In this document: positions 4,388 through 5,316 of the stretch, in pieces
How positions within the stretch are numbered: position 1 is the stretch's first letter
Layout of the letters: every line of letters starts with the position of its first letter
Origin: Deltaproteobacteria bacterium
GTDB taxonomy: Bacteria; Bdellovibrionota_C; UBA2361; JAAYZI01
Reading direction: 5' to 3'
Length of the DNA stretch: 5,316 nucleotides
Assembly (NCBI GenBank): GCA_012514925.1
Contig: JAAYZI010000239.1
Span: 1 to 5,316, forward strand
The notes under the pieces: generated by a model
Database searches by the model: none
Seen by the model: only the letters and a program-made list of their open reading frames with translations
What the model was told of the DNA's origin: nothing
Made by a program: the position numbers and the translations under genes

Positions 4388-5145
4388 GCGCCAACCCTGT
4401 TTCCAATGCTTGTGGCTTTCTCGTTCTGAGTGTGCTCTCCCAGATAATTGGGTTTGGTGCGGGATTCATAGCGAGACAGCTTGGTGCCTGGCCGATTCTG
4501 TATCTGACAGCTCACGGGCTCGTGGCCATGTTTATGGCTCGCTTCCTCAAACTCCCCAATGCTTGGCAGGTTTTAAACCTAATTTTGCCAGTCGGCGCTA
4601 TGGTGGCCACGCGTATTTACATCCCCTCCTGGCTGCTGGCTGCAACCGGGTTGCTGCTGGCGCTCATTTACGCTCCGACCTTTTGGACGCGCGTACCCTT
4701 TTATCCTACCAGCAGAGAAATGTACAAAGTCATTGCCGCCTCGCTTCCTGAAGATCAAGATTTTCACCTCGTCGATCTTGGCTGCGGCTTTGGAAGCTTG
4801 TTGCTTTACCTAGCGCGTGTGCGGCCACGTGGGAAGTTTAGTGGTGTTGAGGTTGGTCTGCTTCCCTTTGCAATTGCAAAGATCCGAGCTACCCTGCTAG
4901 GGCGCGGCCGCATTCACATCCACCTAAGAAGCTTCTGGGATCTTCCCTTAAGCGACTATGACTACGTGTACGCTTTCTTGGCACCCCCTCCCATGGCACG
5001 GCTTTGGGAGAAAGCCAAAAACGAAATGAAGCCCGGCGCCACACTTCTGATAAACAGCTTCCCCGTCCCTGCAAAGGCCGACACGATCAAAGAAGCCCCA
5101 GACCACCGTAAGACCAAGCTTTATTCTTATCAGTACCATTTATAA
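4378..5145 (+). CDS. Membrane-anchored class I SAM-dependent methyltransferase, FAM173-like
   Basis: Predicted inner-membrane methyltransferase. The first 103 residues hold three or four hydrophobic segments (about 13-31, 38-56, 65-82, 84-102). The cytosolic catalytic domain has FYPTSREMYKVI (108-119), SAM motif I VDLGCGFG (132-139), the acidic strand FSGVEVG, and the strand DYDYVYAFLAPPPM. The FYPTS segment before motif I and the order of motifs resemble the FAM173/ATPSCKMT group, whose animal members methylate lysine on mitochondrial proteins. That likeness is judged by eye and the substrate here is unknown. The C-terminus (TKLYSYQYHL) looks like a natural family end. It overlaps the J-protein gene: ATG 4378 gives a 10-nt overlap, and ATG 4384 (starting MSANP) gives a 4-nt ATGA overlap and is equally possible. 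Coupled translation is likely. Its last codons and stop lie in an inverted repeat. Confidence 0.8.
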   Translation: MAMSANPVSNACGFLVLSVLSQIIGFGAGFIARQLGAWPILYLTAHGLVAMFMARFLKLPNAWQVLNLILPVGAMVATRIYIPSWLLAATGLLLALIYAPTFWTRVPFYPTSREMYKVIAASLPEDQDFHLVDLGCGFGSLLLYLARVRPRGKFSGVEVGLLPFAIAKIRATLLGRGRIHIHLRSFWDLPLSDYDYVYAFLAPPPMARLWEKAKNEMKPGATLLINSFPVPAKADTIKEAPDHRKTKLYSYQYHL

Positions 5146-5218
5146 CTACCTAGATATACAGGACTTATCAGAAATATCCAATAATGTGGTGTATTCAGCT
5201 GGTTATAAATGGTGCTGA
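5130..5218 (+). repeat. 17-bp inverted repeat around the methyltransferase stop codon
   Basis: Positions 5130-5146 can pair with 5202-5218 in 17 consecutive base pairs, 16 Watson-Crick and one G-U at 5134/5214, enclosing 55 nt. The left arm contains the last codons and the TAA (5143-5145) of the methyltransferase. No U-run follows the right arm, so this is not a standard rho-independent terminator. It could stabilise the 3' end of the mRNA, attenuate transcription, or be the footprint of a small inserted or inverted duplication. Confidence 0.75.
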
Positions 5219-5261
5219 GTAAGCGTTCAGGTGTAGTGAAGTAACCGTTTGCGCGAATATT

Positions 5262-5316
5262 ACTTTCTCTGGAGAAAGTGAATTTAACTCCGCGTTACCG
5301 TCAGCCATCACCAAAA
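5262..5316 (+). repeat. Palindrome copy 4 and start of a composite repeat element
   Basis: The palindrome ACTTTCTCTGGAGAAAGT (5262-5279) is followed by GAATTT and a CACC-rich block (5295-5316) that matches 94-116 with a few differences. Relative to the element at 51-186, about 11 nt are missing between the palindrome and this block. The window ends inside the element. Positions 5219-5261 show nothing recognisable beyond a GTAACCGTT (5241-5249) also seen at 772-780. Confidence 0.75.

Noticed and set aside
4410..4751. Plus-strand frame inside the methyltransferase gene
   Set aside because: It is a different frame of a gene with clear motifs and membrane segments and has no independent support.

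Overview
The window comes from a bacterium with a Gram-negative type envelope. The evidence is a lipoprotein-type LysM/M23 (NlpD-like) gene directly downstream of a protein-L-isoaspartate methyltransferase gene (pcm), an order known from the proteobacterial surE-pcm-nlpD-rpoS cluster. Neither surE nor rpoS is present. The species cannot be named from sequence alone. Intergenic DNA is rich in a palindromic repeat family.

Layout. Positions 1-425 are mostly non-coding and hold two copies of a 44-bp repeat and two copies of an 18-bp palindrome. Next comes an unrecognised small ORF (426-767, possibly from 351). A HigB/HigA-type toxin-antitoxin pair (about 816-1482) follows, with a near-perfect promoter -35 embedded in a 13-4-13 bp operator-like inverted repeat. 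A convergent gap (1483-1666) holds a third palindrome and a candidate terminator for the minus-strand operon. The minus-strand operon is pcm (3175-2522) then an nlpD-like gene (2431-1667). The nlpD-like gene carries one in-frame TAG between its LysM and M23 domains although all visible zinc ligands are intact. A divergent gap (3176-3361) separates pcm from a plus-strand pair: a J-domain/DnaJ-C protein with no zinc finger and an unusual basic helical linker (3362-4387), overlapping by 10 nt a membrane-anchored class I methyltransferase (4378-5145). The last 170 bases carry a 17-bp inverted repeat that contains the methyltransferase stop codon, and the start of another repeat element.

How the genes fit together. 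Pcm repairs damaged proteins, the NlpD-like protein acts on or regulates peptidoglycan, and the J protein recruits Hsp70, so the chromosomal genes lean toward protein and envelope maintenance. The J-protein/methyltransferase pair looks translationally coupled, and a joint role is an inference. The toxin-antitoxin pair and repeats look like accessory DNA beside the pcm-nlpD operon, where rpoS lies in some proteobacteria.

The main points for follow-up are the amber-split M23 gene, the toxin lacking a normal start codon where the family begins, the composite palindromic repeat, the J-protein/methyltransferase pair, and the 3' inverted repeat.
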